A stretch of DNA of 64,000 bases from Trachythela sp. YZ-2020. Taxonomy: Eukaryota > Cnidaria > Anthozoa > Malacalcyonacea > Clavulariidae. Under the pieces are notes generated by a model. It was not told where the DNA came from and searched no databases. It saw only the letters and a list, made by a program, of their open reading frames with translations. Shown one piece after another: positions 33,450 to 45,230 of the stretch (positions are counted from its first letter, which is position 1; the number at the start of each line of letters is the position of its first letter). The stretch is from assembly GCA_016169945.1 (NCBI GenBank), contig JADLSH010000185.1:682001-746000 (forward strand). Reading direction: 5' to 3'. The translations under genes and the position numbers were made by a program.

Positions 33450-33760
33450 GATATGAGGTATTCTGCGATCTGATTGGTTCTCTACTAGCAGGATATTAGC
33501 TCACATCCTGCTAGTAGAGAAAAGTAGAAAAATGGCTGGCAGATTTGGACAATTAAATGAAGTGGAAATTCACGTTTTACTTGAAAAAAGTACGCCAAAA
33601 TATTCTGTTCATATCCAAAGCTTGTGTATATAATAAAGGAGTTATTCCACTCACTCTCGTCGTATATGACTGATAGCCGACTCTGCGCTATCGCGCCTCG
33701 TCGGCTAGCAGCTCATATATACGACTTGAGTTCGTAGAATAACTGTTAATTATACAGCCA
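33450..33760. repeat. insertion with two hairpins
   Basis: First hairpin CTCTACTAGCAGGAT (33480-33494) with its complement about 10 bases later. Second foldback from GTTATTCCACTCACTCTCGT (33640) to about 33753. Interrupts the gag sequence. Confidence 0.65.
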
Positions 33761-33998
33761 AAGCAAAGCTTAAACCAAAGAATAATTGCCGCTATGCAGT
33801 CTATCAATTCCGTCAAACAAGGCAAGAAGCTCATGAGACACTGATCAAATCCACAAGAGACTGCGATTGCTAGCTCAAATATGTTCTTTTCACAATATAG
33901 ATTTTGAGATCGGGCAAGAAATTATAACTGCAGGAACGTCGTCACGAATTCGCAAGCGAAGGTTGAGAGTTCCAACTTATAATTTAAAAGCGATGTTA

Positions 33999-34251
33999 GG
34001 GAGCTTTAGCAGTGACTACGGGTACGACTACGAGTACGAGATTCGTCATTTTCGCGTGTTGTTTGCATGGTCCATCTCGCAAAAGTCGCAGTCGTCGGGC
34101 TTTTGAGTACGAGATTTACCAAAAATCTCGTACTCAAAAGCCCGACGACTACAACTTTTGCGAGATGGCGTATTCAAACAACACGGCGTTTGGCGCGAAA
34201 GGGAAGAATCTCGTACTCGTAGCCGCACTCGTAGTCATTGCTAAAGCGCCC
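33999..34251. mobile_element. palindromic MITE in gypsy gag, TA target
   Basis: Nearly the whole 253 bp folds back on itself: GGGAGCTTTAGC at the left, GCTAAAGCGCCC at the right, with the centre at about 34125 (ctcgtactcaaaagcccga-type stem). TA flanks both ends (33997-33998, 34252-34253), as in Tc1/mariner-type insertions. No coding capacity; open frames through it are by-products. Confidence 0.8.
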
Positions 34252-34540
34252 TATTACTTGATGGGCGACGAGACGAGCAATGTGAATTTCAAGCACGTGA
34301 CATTGAGTCGAACGAACAGAGTACAGACGGAGTTCAGAAAGTTAATGCAAAGCGTACAATAACGTGTCGCTATTGCAGATTGACATATCCACGCGAATGA
34401 CAGTGTCCAGCGAAAGGAAAACAATATTTGGAAATGCGGTCAGTCCAATCATTTTGCTATTGAGTTTGTCGACGACAGTCGAAATCTAATCCAAATCGAG
34501 TGAAGGGGGATTATTCTGGAAAGCAAATTAATCCTTTAAA

Positions 34541-36545
34541 TCAAGCAAACAGTGAGACGGAAAGTTCCAACGATTAAATAGTATAAACATAGACAAATTA
34601 CAGAGCCTCGAAAGTCAATGTTAAGGTGCGTCAACATTCGTACGTTTAAAGCAACTGTTGATATTGGCGCTACAATAAACCTGATAGATCAAAACATTTA
34701 CGAAAATGGGATCAGACCGAAACTTAAGAAAATGTAAATATTGAAAAATATTGTGAACCAAGATATCATTGTATTCATCAATCTTTTTATTACTCTTTAA
34801 TTATATGCTGTGTAAGTATAATCTCTGATTCGTTGCAAAATTCTATTATGTACTAAGCTTTCATAATCTTAAAATACGGACCTTACAATTATAAAAGTCC
34901 GGCAGGATTTCTAAAGGTCTCTAGCGCGTTATACTAATACTATTGTATTTATTTTCAACTACTTTGTAAATATTTTGTAGGCAAATTAATAAAGGTAAAG
35001 TTAATGTGATGCCTCAAAATTAGTAGAGTTTATAGGCGAATTCTAAGCGCTTATTGAAACTATAGGAGGCGTATTGCTGTGGGTCTTTGTATTTTCCCAA
35101 GACACCCAACAGTGATAATATAATTTCTGTCCCAACAGCTCAAGTGCTGGACTTGCTTAGTCCACACCTTAACAAAGTCTCGGAAACCAAAGAGAGCCAA
35201 TTGAACAGAATACTGAACACGTAGCTGTATTCAAATGTACAGGAAAACTGAAGAGCGATAAAATAAAACACAATATTGATAAAAAGCACCCACCTCGGGA
35301 ACAACCGCAGCGACGAATCTCGTATCACATTCGTGAAAATAATTAAAAAGTTTTGGAAGATTTAGAAAACCAAGATAGAGTTAAGCAAGTGCCAGAGGAT
35401 TAACCTACACGCTGGGTATCCCCAATAGTTGCAGTACCGAAAAAAGGACAAGAGTATTCGCATTTATGTTGCCACTGATGTAATAAAAATGAAGCCAGTC
35501 GATACATGACAACATTCAGTACACCTAGGTGTCTACGTCTCATTGCATGCTTCGCTCAGATTTTGTCGAATGATGACAGTAAGCGAGATGCAAAACGTGT
35601 TAAAACTAGAAAACATCAGTATTAACAAATGTTCCAGAAGTAAGAAATTTTTTTGGAAATGGCAAATTAATTTTAAAGTAAATTCCAAATGTTGGATGAA
35701 ACACATAAAGAAACATATGCTTTACAAAATATAGAAAACATATGTCACTGCTGACGCTAGGGATATCAGCGACACTATCCCAAAAGTCGAAAGGGCTCGA
35801 TGACGAAGACTGTAGCTTATGCGAGTCGAGCCCTAACAGATGTAGAAAAGAGATAATCGCAAACAGAACAGGAAGCTCTTGCTATTATCGGGAGGGGAGA
35901 ACATTTCCATTTATACCTGTATGGACCTGATTTTATCCTTGTAACTGACTACAAGCCGCTAGAAATATTTTACGGCAGTAAAAAATCGAAAACATCTGCG
36001 AGAATAGAACGTAGCACGCTAAGACTTCAACCATATACCTTGAAAATGCAATACAAGCCAACAATAACGCGACACCCAACGTCAACAAGTTTAAAGCAGC
36101 AGCAAATAACCGAGGATCATGGTAACCTAACTGCAGGTTGTAGTGTGCTAAAAGCGTAGACATTAGAATAAATGGAAACTTCTACGAACGCTGATAAAAC
36201 CCTTAAAATGAAAGGAGTAAGAGCAGCTATTAAGTTAATAGCAGCCTTAAATGGTTAAACCATTTAAGACTGTAAAAGACGAATATACAGTAACAACCAA
36301 AGGTATCGTTCGTCGTGGTTCCACAATAGTGCTACCGAGATCACCACAACAAACAGGCTATCAACATTTCTCATGCCACTCATCTTGGCGTTACCAAAAC
36401 GAAAAGCTAATACGCGAAAACTTTGTATTTTATGGCACGACGAGTAAGAAAACGATCGACAAATGCATCACATGCCAAGTTGTTGGAAAGCCCAACTCTC
36501 CTGAACCAATCACAAGCACTGAAATTCATGAAGGGTGCTAGTTGC
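34541..36545 (+). pseudogene. Ty3/gypsy pol remnant (protease, RT, RNase H, integrase)
   Basis: In order: a protease core VDIGATINLIDQ (about 34660-34695; D-I-G-A in place of D-T-G-A); an RT N-terminal block PTRWVSPIVAVPKKG (about 35402-35446); RNase H with YASRALTDVEKR, HFHLYLYGPDFILVTDYKPL and SARIERSTLRLQPY (35810-36045); then an integrase zinc-finger-like part in 36251-36541, with CITCQVVGKPNSPEPI near its end. The RT palm with the active-site aspartates is missing, and several stops and frame changes are present. No LTR was recognised at either end. It lies inside the intron of the EGF-SRCR gene, on the opposite strand. Confidence 0.75.
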
Positions 36546-37859
36546 CGTCGGTGAATACCTATTGGTAATCATGGGCGATATTCTTGTTTTTCTAAAGTCG
36601 ATGTATTAAGATCAACCAAAGCATCGGTCGTGATACCAATCAGATTTTGATAAAACTTCTGCATCATGATCGATACTACAGTGCAAATTCATGCTTCTAC
36701 GCCACTTGTGGTCAATTCATTAAAGCGACACTCAGTAATGTTGTCATAATGTGTTTATTGTAACTTGAAATTACCGCAATGTTCAATTTAATGAACGTAA
36801 AATGCATAGATGGTGTCAAGCCAACGGTTTGACCATTCAATTCACAGTGAGAGTTGGGATGAAGGTGATAGAACAGGTCACGGGGTAACATATTACTTTC
36901 GGCACCTGTGTCTATCTTACAAGGTAGCTACTGACTGCCCCCCCAGCCCCCATGTTGGCCCCCCAGTAAGCTATTTCCCCCCCCCCCCCAGTGAAGGTCC
37001 CTTTTGTCCCAAGTATAAGCCAAAAAGGGAAAAAAACTGAGTTTAGGGGAAAGTTATTGCATTCTCACAACAAAACCTGGCTCCGTTTAGCTGGGATATA
37101 TCAAAAATTGTCTCTGAAAATGCAGGAAATCAAGCCACAGAGATTCAAGAATACAAACATTTTCTGGGGGAGGACCCCCAGACCCCCCTTCGCCTTCCCA
37201 CACCTGTAATACACCACCTACTTGTTACGTCGCTTTTCGATGAAGGTCCCCCACTGATGATTTCTTAAAAAAGGCCCTGAAAGGTTGTATCTCTTGTATC
37301 GAATGCGGGGCAGAGAGAAAGAGAGAGCGCTTCGGTACGCTATCGCTACGCCCGCAGTGGCCAGAAACTTTCAGGTTGCTTTTAATAGGGTTTGTTGTTG
37401 TTTATTTCGTATTTTCAAACGCATATATGGTCCTATTTTTACCTCTGATGTCTGCCAATTGAGAACTAGTGGTCTCCTGCGTCCTGACTATTTCTATGGT
37501 CTTGTCCAGAGTCAGGGTCAAATCCTGCTCCAGTAATTTGGCATGCACGTGTGGGTTGTTGGAGCCAAATATTTAAGCAGCAATAAGATGTCCATCTGCG
37601 TCTGAATACTTCAGGTGGATTAAGATTTCAGGTGGATACCAGTTCGATTATGATCGCAGACCACCGTAATTATTTTGCCGACATCGTACACAGGCTTGAA
37701 ACATATCCCGTGTTGTTTTGTGTTTTTGATCTCTCTTGCCAGTGACTCTGTCTGGACGAAATCCCAGGTTGACTACTTTGCAAGAACGCGTCATCACTAA
37801 ATCGCTTTCTGCGCTTTATTTTTAATGCATCAATACGCAAAGGTTACATTGCGTCGCAG
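36546..37859. other. repetitive, C-rich stretches; no assigned gene
   Basis: C-runs near 36930-36990, and GGGGGAGGACCCCCAGACCC near 37165, typical of invertebrate repeat tails. A plus-strand frame at 37285-37536 may be upstream LINE sequence but has no clear motif. Confidence 0.35.
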
Positions 37860-38840
37860 TGGAAGTGCGCGATTGTTTCTCCCATTCCAAAGTATAGGCC
37901 TGCGCTTGACGTGAACAACGACTTTTATTTATTCCCCTAACGTCGATTCTAAGTACAATTCTGGAATCCTTCCCCTAAAAATGGCTTCTGCAAACGATAT
38001 TCGATAAACTTGAGCCTCTACAGTTTGGTTTGCTGAATGGCTGTAGCACTAAGTGGTATGAAGTTACCGACAGATTGAGCTCCTCTACATATTGGTGTGT
38101 TAGATTTTCCCAAAGCCTTTGACCTGATTGATTATAATATTCTGTTGAATAAATTAAACCTGTTAGACGTTCATCTTGTGCTTATTAAGTGGATTGCTAA
38201 TTTTCTGGTAGAATGCAACAAACTAAAATTGGCACTCACTTTTTTATTGGAAGCCTATCAATGCCAGTGTACCACAGGAGACGAAGTTAGGTCCCATACT
38301 TTTACTCATAATGATCAACGATCCTCAGGCATCTTCAGACACAGTGATTTTGGTGGATAATGCTACAATTTGGGAAGTTATTACTAATCTCTCCAGCTCA
38401 AACCTACCTTTCATAAAATTTGAATGTGTTCATTGGGTAAACAATGAAAACATGCAGTTGAATCTCAAGAAGACTAAAGAACTAGTTGTAAATTTTTCGA
38501 CTAACCCCACAATTTCCCATTGAATAATCAGTGAATTGAAATTCTCCAAATTGAGTCCATCCAACGAACAGCTCTGAATATCATCTATCCTCTAGGTGAG
38601 TATATTACTGAGATGCAGGGGACCAAACTGTCGACATTGTACGATCGTCGCCGTTCTCTTAGCGAACTCCTTTTTAAGAACATGATGACTCGCTCGCACA
38701 TAATTAACTGTTTATTACCTCCAGAAAAAGATTGCAGATATAATTTCAGAAAGAAAGGCTGTTTATCAATTTCTAGCTGCAGAATTGATCGTTTCAGGAA
38801 CAGTTTTATTTTAGCCGCAAACAATTATAATTCTAAATAA
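37860..38840 (+). pseudogene. LINE (non-LTR) reverse transcriptase fragment
   Basis: Plus-strand frames give IVSPIPKYRPALDVNNDFY, MLDFPKAFDLIDYNILLNKL (38097, RT domain with the first catalytic Asp region), LNLKKTKELVVNFS (about 38459-38500) and a C-terminal tail with YDRRRSLSELLFKNMMTR and NCLLPPEKDC (38613-38840). This is the second half of a non-LTR element ORF2, which copies RNA into DNA at the target site. The active-site Asp-Asp block reads VDNATIWEV (38356), so it is altered. Frame shifts occur near 38090, 38290 and 38530. Type is probably L2/CR1-like; endonuclease not found here. Confidence 0.7.
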
Positions 38841-38994
38841 CTTGTAACTGTTTGAACCTTAGCTTTTGTAAATTTTTAAATACTTGAAATGTAATTTTAT
38901 CTAGTTTTCCTAAGTACCATTGTAATTCAGTTTTTATTGCAAAAATGGTCTATTATAAAATTATACTATACTAAAAATGATATTATACTGAACA

Positions 38995-39135
38995 ATAGTC
39001 ATAGCCATAGTCGTGGTCATAGTCTTCGTCATGGTCGTGGTCATAGTCGTAGTCGTATTTTTAGTCGTAATCATGGACTATAATCATGGACTATAGTCAT
39101 AGTCATAGACTATAGTTATAGTCATGGACTATATG
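38995..39135 (+). repeat. degenerate (CATAGT/CGTGGT) microsatellite
   Basis: Imperfect tandem array of CATAGT-, CGTAGT- and CATGGACTATAGT-like units. Confidence 0.85.
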
Positions 39136-39276
39136 TAGTGCCACTGGTATACATATATATATATATCAACGCCCTTGTTTCAAATAATTTTACTGCGATT
39201 CTTAAAGAGTAAGCATGTCCTATGAGTGCGACGTTTTCAGTAAATCTTTTGTAAATACAAAAGGACTTAGTCGAAT

Positions 39277-39651
39277 ATGTGCGGAATATTCCCATCATCA
39301 ACCATCTTTGTACATGTAGTGTATAACACCGAGCAGCAAATGCAAGAGATCGTTGAAGCACCACAGCTTACCGCGATAGAGAAAAGAAACCCATTTTCTG
39401 ACCAACTAAATCGATTTCTAACTTTTAAAAACAAGATAGAGTTTTCAGTCCACTGTCCTCCAATTGTTGAAACCCCAGATGTTCTTGAACCACTAATCGC
39501 TCCAAAACCTATCCATATAACACAACCAACCACTCCTAGACCTATCGAGATAACACCTCCAGTGCCTGCTACTCCTAAACCTGGTTTTCTCACAACACCT
39601 CGAAAACACGAAGAACGACCCAAACTGAAGTTGAACTTTGCAACTTGGTGA
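39277..39651 (+). CDS. Pro-rich uncharacterised ORF
   Basis: ATG at 39277 opens a 124-codon frame ending in TGA. The first half is mixed (EKRNPFSDQLNRFLTFKNKI); the second is Pro/Thr-rich (IAPKPIHITQPTTPRPIEIT, then PVPATPKPGFLTTPRKHEER) and ends KLKLNFATW. The composition looks like real protein rather than chance. I do not recognise a family. It lies head-on to a minus-strand LINE fragment (39590-40330) and overlaps its end by about 60 bp. It could be a retroposed or captured exon, or a small gene of a mobile element. Confidence 0.35.
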   Translation: MCGIFPSSTIFVHVVYNTEQQMQEIVEAPQLTAIEKRNPFSDQLNRFLTFKNKIEFSVHCPPIVETPDVLEPLIAPKPIHITQPTTPRPIEITPPVPATPKPGFLTTPRKHEERPKLKLNFATW

Positions 39652-40330
39652 TGTTTTTCTTGGAGATGTTCGCCCACACCAATGCACAATAGTATAGTTT
39701 GCTGAAGACCAGAGCATTAATAATCGTTATCAATGTCGGACTGTCAAAAATTTGCTTGATTCGATTGATTTGGCAAAAAGACTTTGTACATTTCGAAACT
39801 ACTTGGGTAATGTGTTCATCACAACTCAAACATTCATCCAATTCCATGCCTAAATCTCTAGCTGAAAATACCGGCCGTAATACCTTTTCAAAAAAAGATA
39901 CACGGAAGTCTTGTGCCTGCTTGAGCATCTTTGGGGTCCCGAACAAAGAAACTTAGTTTTGTCAGGATTGACAAGTAGACTATTTGAGCAGCACCATGTA
40001 GCGATTCTAATTATGTCGTCTCCAAGTTGAACCTGAACAACCTCTATGTTTTGAATTGAAAACGACAGATAAACCTTCGAATCGTTAACACAATATTTCA
40101 AAGGGAACACGATAGAAATAGTTGGGAGATCGTTTGTATAGATATTACATAATGTTGGATCAAGTATAGATCTTTGGGGTACACCATGTACCACCATACG
40201 ACCTTCTGATAATTTATGACCAATCCGCACTGACTTAGTTCTTTCTGACAGGTAGCTCTTAAACCAAGCGACTGCTTCTTTAGACACACTTAGTAAACGA
40301 AGTTTCTTAAGTAACTAGAAATACATTCAT
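39590..40330 (-). pseudogene. LINE reverse transcriptase fragment, minus strand
   Basis: Minus-strand reading from about 40290: WFKSYLSERTKSVRIGHKLS, GVPQRSILDPTLCNIYTNDL (RT motif with G-V-P-Q), YCVNDSKVYLSF at the place of the Y-x-D-D active site (first Asp lost), NSLLVNPDKTKFLC; then in the next frame DLGMELDECLSCDEHITQVV and LVFSKLYYCALVWANISKKN. These are palm and thumb parts of a non-LTR retrotransposon ORF2. One frame change near 39930 and the changed active site make it dead. No endonuclease part was found upstream. Confidence 0.75.
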
Positions 40331-41579
40331 GCAGTAACCCATCGCCATTAGAACCAAATAATTATTCTCCCGGACAACCCAAAAGTTATTGTAACATGAA
40401 GTACTAAATCGTTTACTGTAACCATGGTAACACGCAAGCGAACACTTTATTTTAAATACTCTATATTTCTTTTCTTTTCTGTACAAACTGTGATAATATT
40501 TTTAGTTTTAACAATAAAATTATCAATTGCCCAACTATGTAAAGTAGGTATGTTATTTTGTTCTTTTTTGGCTTTGATTTACTATAAAATTCAATCTTAG
40601 ACATCTCACAAAACGTTTCAAAATTGTCATAAAACTTCAACTGTTTTTTGAACAGTATTTTTATACTATGAAGTTTTTTAGATAAAATATGTTGTTTCTT
40701 TTCTATATAACGCATTTGAATTAATACTAAAACAATGTTGTATTGACCACACATGATTAACTACGCAATTTCAAAGCCACAAACTATAGTGCACGCCAAT
40801 TGACGGCAAAACGGCAAAAGCAAGTATGCAAAATAAACACTTACCCGCTAAAATTCGGCTTTTCGACTGCTTTCTTTTCTTATTGACTTTAGTAAATGAA
40901 AGTCCTCTAAAAAATGTTCACTTCTCTTGTTTTGAAGACGTAATATTTGTCTGAATTAATATGTCCCGAAATTTTGAAAAAAGTTTTCATATAAATGCAT
41001 TATAAATGCCAAAAATAAAATGCCAAAATGCCAGTTATTTTTCTGACCTGTGCATGATGTTGCTTGTTACCAGCTTTCTCTCGGGATTAACTCGTGCATG
41101 CGCATAACTTAAAAAAACGTCCATGACAAAAAAAAATGGTGGATGACTTTGCATTCGATGTACAATGTTTTCACATATCCGGGTGTAAATATCCGAGTGG
41201 AATTAGTACCCTCGCACGGCGCTTCGCGCCCCCTCGGGGACAAGTTATGTTCGATACTATCAAACGCTTTTGATGAATCTGCAGTTAATTATTTCTTATC
41301 CATAGCATCAAGAATCATATTTGATACGATAGTAGTTCTGGAAAAAATGATAGCCGTAAAAGGCAAGAAATGCGTCTCATTTCTCTACTAGACACCATTC
41401 ATCCTCATGGCATTAATGAGTGCTTCTCTTATATTTAACCACGATCTACATCTCACCTCATCTCATAAATATTTCCATATTTTTTAATATTCTTGGCTTG
41501 TTCGCTTCTCTATACATGTTAATATATTTTGTAATGTAATTTCCATATATTGTTTATAATTTGTTTTCATTAAATCCAT
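40331..41579. other. no recognisable gene
   Basis: AT-rich intron sequence. A plus-strand frame at 41143-41391 has no recognisable motif. Confidence 0.4.
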
Positions 41580-41740
41580 CTGATTGGTTTTGTTTTTATC
41601 ACGTGATCGCTGTTGTATAGTATTCCATATAAAGGCACATGTTTTTCCCCGACCCACTCTACTAACTTCCAAACGAAGGGCCTTTGCTGGAAATGTCGAA
41701 GTTTTTAAAGTATTATTTTTCAGGTAGTTTTATCCTACTC
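41580..41740 (+). repeat. Penelope-like terminal repeat, third copy
   Basis: TGATTGGTTT, ATCACGTGAT and CATATAAAGG precede ACTAACTTCCAAACGAAGGG and GGAAATGTCGAAGTT. AACTTC (41664-41669) pairs with GAAGTT (41698-41703), as stem I of a hammerhead-like fold would; the core CTGACGA of copy 1 is changed to CAAACGA here. Then CAGGTAGTTTTA as in the 28.5-kb copy. Confidence 0.55.
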
Positions 41741-42899
41741 CACCGCTGAATCTTCGTTAGACTCTACTTACACTGGCACCACGCGTTCGAGTTATTATTA
41801 CACTGTTATACTATTGGAAGATTGCAACAGGAAATGGTTGGGTAAGTGACACAAATTATTTGTTAGGAGAGGTGAAAGCCTTTTTGAATCCTTTGTGAAT
41901 GGACAGTTATCAATTAGTCGAAGTTCCAACTAGATGTGACAATATTTTTTATTTAATTTCAACTAATACCACGTCATCAGTAGAATCTGGTCCGAAATAA
42001 ATAAGATTCAAATGTCATTCAAAACTGGTTTAGCTCTCGTTCACATCAATTGCATTGAATTGAACACCATTGACCAATCATATTCCTTAATATGTTATTG
42101 AAAGTATGGTAACGTTGAATCTTTCAGTGGTCTTAATTTCAGTGGTTTTCAGTGGTCGGAAAGTTGTTAATATTTATAGCCGTAAATACTGCCCTGTCCG
42201 CTTTACCGAGCTGACACGCAAAAGGCGAGATCGCATCTCGTATATTGTTATTATATATTTTTAAGATTTCATTCACATGGGAACCGGACCAGCCCGGTTT
42301 GACGGGCTCCCGCTTGAGCGAGGCGAGATTCTGCCTTCCCGGGCTTATATGAATGCAATTAGCGGTTATCTGATATGAATGCAATTAGATCGGAATACCG
42401 GGCTGAAAATCGAGTCACAGCGCATGCTTTATTCGGCCTAAAAACAGTATTAAAACTCAAAACAAGTAAGGAGTTAACGAATTTAGGCCTCCTGAAGCAG
42501 TTGTCCACAATAAAAGAGCCACTGTAGATTGCATGTTTATCTGTCTCAACTGCGCGCCTACAAGGAAAGGGCGAAGTTCGAAAAGACGTTGGCTTCTGAT
42601 TCCATAACTCGATTAACAAACCTGTCTTATTATGAATTTAGCTGCTACGAAAACATTGAACTATTTCGCCTAAATTCTTAGTTCTTTTAACTGACTAACC
42701 TTGAAATTTTGTCAAATTTTACTTTTGACGTCTTGCATCGTCTTTGTGAGGATTAAATTTGTTACAAAAGTCGCGGGATAAGCTTGAAACACTGATCAAT
42801 TGACATGCTGGACTACATCATTATAGCGTGTGGAAGTGATTCAACACATTACTCCAGCTTACGCTGGGTTACCGAAAAGGAGGCGTGTAGTTCGACTCA
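41741..42899. other. no recognisable gene
   Basis: Contains GACCAGCCCGGTTTGACGGG near 42287 and a twice-occurring ATATGAATGCAATTAG (42347, 42374). No gene recognised. Confidence 0.35.
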
Positions 42900-43299
42900 A
42901 ATACTCAATATAACTTTTGATATGAACGAATTATTTTGGCAAAAAATCTAGCAGATGTGAAAAGCTTAGTAGCAGATAATTTAAAGTTCAAAGGTAAATG
43001 GTTCTACCCTGGAGATGATACCAAACAATTTAAAAGCATAGATGTAGTACTGAAATGGTAAGGTCCTAAAAGAAAGAAGCTCATGATAGAGAAAGGCAGC
43101 AATGAAAACAGTTTAGCGAACAATACTTATGGGTCTATGTCGTAGTAACAATGAAGTTAACTGGGATACTGACATGGCCGAAACCTGCAATATACTATAT
43201 CGGTTAAGCCGGACGAATTGGTGTCTACCTAGGATGGCAAACTTGAAACTACGAGACTTGACTTTATTAAGCCGATGTCTACATTTGAAAATAAAATAT

Positions 43300-45230
43300 A
43301 ACTTTTAAATGCAAAGCTAAATGAAGTTAATGTTCATGTCTCGACCGCCTGACTGTTAATGAAAACGCACCTTCAAACCGAGTGTCCAATCCAGCTGTTG
43401 ACAAGAGAGATGCAAGTACACAAACACATCCAAGCATAACTGTGCACGAAAACGAGAGCGTTTCAGATATTCCACAAGAAGATGACTTCAGTTCAGTGGA
43501 AGAAATTTCTAGCAATGTTATGGTTCGGAACATGCTTCAGATGTTGTCATCGATGAATATGAGAGTTTCTCGCATATCATCGGGAGTCCTGAATCTGAAT
43601 CAGTCATAGAATATAATGTTGGAATTTCCGATGTTGTCATTCAAGCGAAAACGTCTCCTGTTGACAAGGGGGAATACTCACGGCAAAGTAAACACCATGT
43701 TCAAGATCAAAATCAAGGTCAGCGACAACGTATTCCAATTCGAATCACCTATCGTACCCCATCGTGGGCAAACAAGAAAGCCAGTGCCAGTGGAATGTAT
43801 AAAAAAGTCAAAGAACAAAGTTAATAAACGGCCCCATAAACAGGAGGTTTTTCGGAAGTAACCCACGTACTGTCAGACCGACAGGCTCAATCATCTAAAA
43901 CTAGCCGTTCGCAAAATAGTGTGCTTATAAACGATGACCGTGCTACATGCAATTATTTAAATCTTATTAATATTCCATTGCAAGCTCCATCCCATTGTTA
44001 TAGCATCGATTCTTCTTTTTCAGTGAACGTTCTACGTTTTGCAAATATCAATGCACGATCTCTAAAAAACAAGACTGCTGTTTTTGTGGATCAAATTCTT
44101 GATCACAATATTGACTTATGACTTGTAACCTGTACTTGGTTGAAAGAAAAAAGCAATGTTAGTATTGCTGAACTTCGTCCACCGTGCTATTCTTTTAAAT
44201 TTTTTCCACGACAAACTGACAGATTGGGTGGCGGAACAGGCGTCATGTTCAACACCAGTTTTAAAGTCTCTCTTCTGCATGCCGGAGAGAAACATCGTTT
44301 GAATACTCTGAGAGGAACTTTGTTCTTTCTGGTCGCTCTATGAAAGTTGTTGCTGTCTATCGTCCACCTTTTTCTTTGGCCCACCCAGTTGTTCCTAGTG
44401 CATTTTTTGAAGAATTTTCTAACTATTTTGAAAACATTATTATGTGTTCGGAAATATTATTAATCACCGGAGACTTTAATTTTCACTTGGATGATTTAAC
44501 TGACACTGAAATACTCATGACATGTTGGAAACATTTGGGCTGAAGCAACATGTCAGTGTCCCAACACATTCGTCAAATCACATATTGGACATACTGATTT
44601 CTACATCCTCAAATGACGTTAACATCTCTTCGGTAGAGGCCACTTTCTTTCTGTCAGATCATTGTTTTGTGGAATGCGGTTTAGATTAACCTTGACGAAT
44701 TCAGAGCTGATATTACAGAGTCCGAACTTGCTTAATGAAACTAGGTCCAACCTAGATGATCTGACAGAGTGTTATAATGACACGCTATTGTGCTTTCTAG
44801 ATAAACACGCCCCTCTCCAAAGAAAGATCATTTGTAGCTAAGCGAAGAGTGTCATGGTTCAGTGAAGAACATAAGCATTAAAAACAAAGCGCAGGAAATT
44901 AGAAAGAAAGATGAGAAAATCTAAACAAGAACTTGATAGGATTGCACATCGCAGGATGTGCAATAAATACTCTGCTTTACTTAATAAAGCTTGAAATAAA
45001 CATACTGACCTCATTGATCAATGCTCAAGTGATCCGAAGAAACTTTTTAAATTGTGACATCGCTTTGTAATGAGCCCAAGGAATGTCCGTTGCCTCTGGA
45101 TAATGACTTATGTCAACTTGTCAATAGGGTCAGTGAATATTTCTATCGTAAAATTGAACTAATCAGAAAGGACATTGAGTCACCATCGGTCAAATTTCGT
45201 AGACCTCGCGTCAAGTAACGCATCTTGGTT
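43300..45230 (+). pseudogene. LINE ORF1-like part and endonuclease domain
   Basis: From 43921, frames joined by shifts encode an AP-type endonuclease: FANINARSLKNK (first catalytic Asn region), TWLKEKSNVSIAELRPPCYS, GGGTGVMFNTSFKVSLLHAG, MKVVAVYRPPFS, LLITGDFNFHLDD (the G-D-F-N motif) and FFLSDHCFVECG (the S-D-H motif, about 44650-44684). This domain nicks target DNA so that the LINE can prime on it. Upstream, 43382-43609 encodes a polar stretch (VDKRDASTQTHPSITVHENE) that may belong to ORF1 or the linker. Downstream, 44690-45230 resembles the linker before RT (SNLDDLTECYNDTLLCFLDK) and then fades. Stops and frame changes throughout; the RT is missing. Confidence 0.7.

Larger units (their letters stand above)
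33195..34540 (+). pseudogene. Ty3/gypsy gag, interrupted by two insertions
   Basis: Plus-strand fragments in changing frames: LEDVEMFILASGIRDATRKR with VLLLYEEG (about 33282-33375), QLRDTGTNIDNYYIHAQAL, then from 33867 FHNIDFEIGQEIITAGTSSR, and at about 34370-34450 a zinc-finger remnant CRYC...C. These follow the order of cnidarian gypsy gag proteins, which form the retrotransposon particle. Two insertions split it: a foldback repeat at about 33450-33760 and a palindromic MITE at 33999-34251. A stop sits inside the zinc-finger region. It is followed by protease, RT, RNase H and integrase pieces on the same strand. Confidence 0.65.

Noticed and set aside
34012..34362. 116-codon plus-strand frame
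   Set aside because: Most of it runs through the palindromic MITE; only its last third is degraded gag in a shifted frame.
39001..39135. Microsatellite considered as a CRISPR-like array
   Set aside because: Units are 6-13 bp, imperfect and without spacers; a eukaryotic context.
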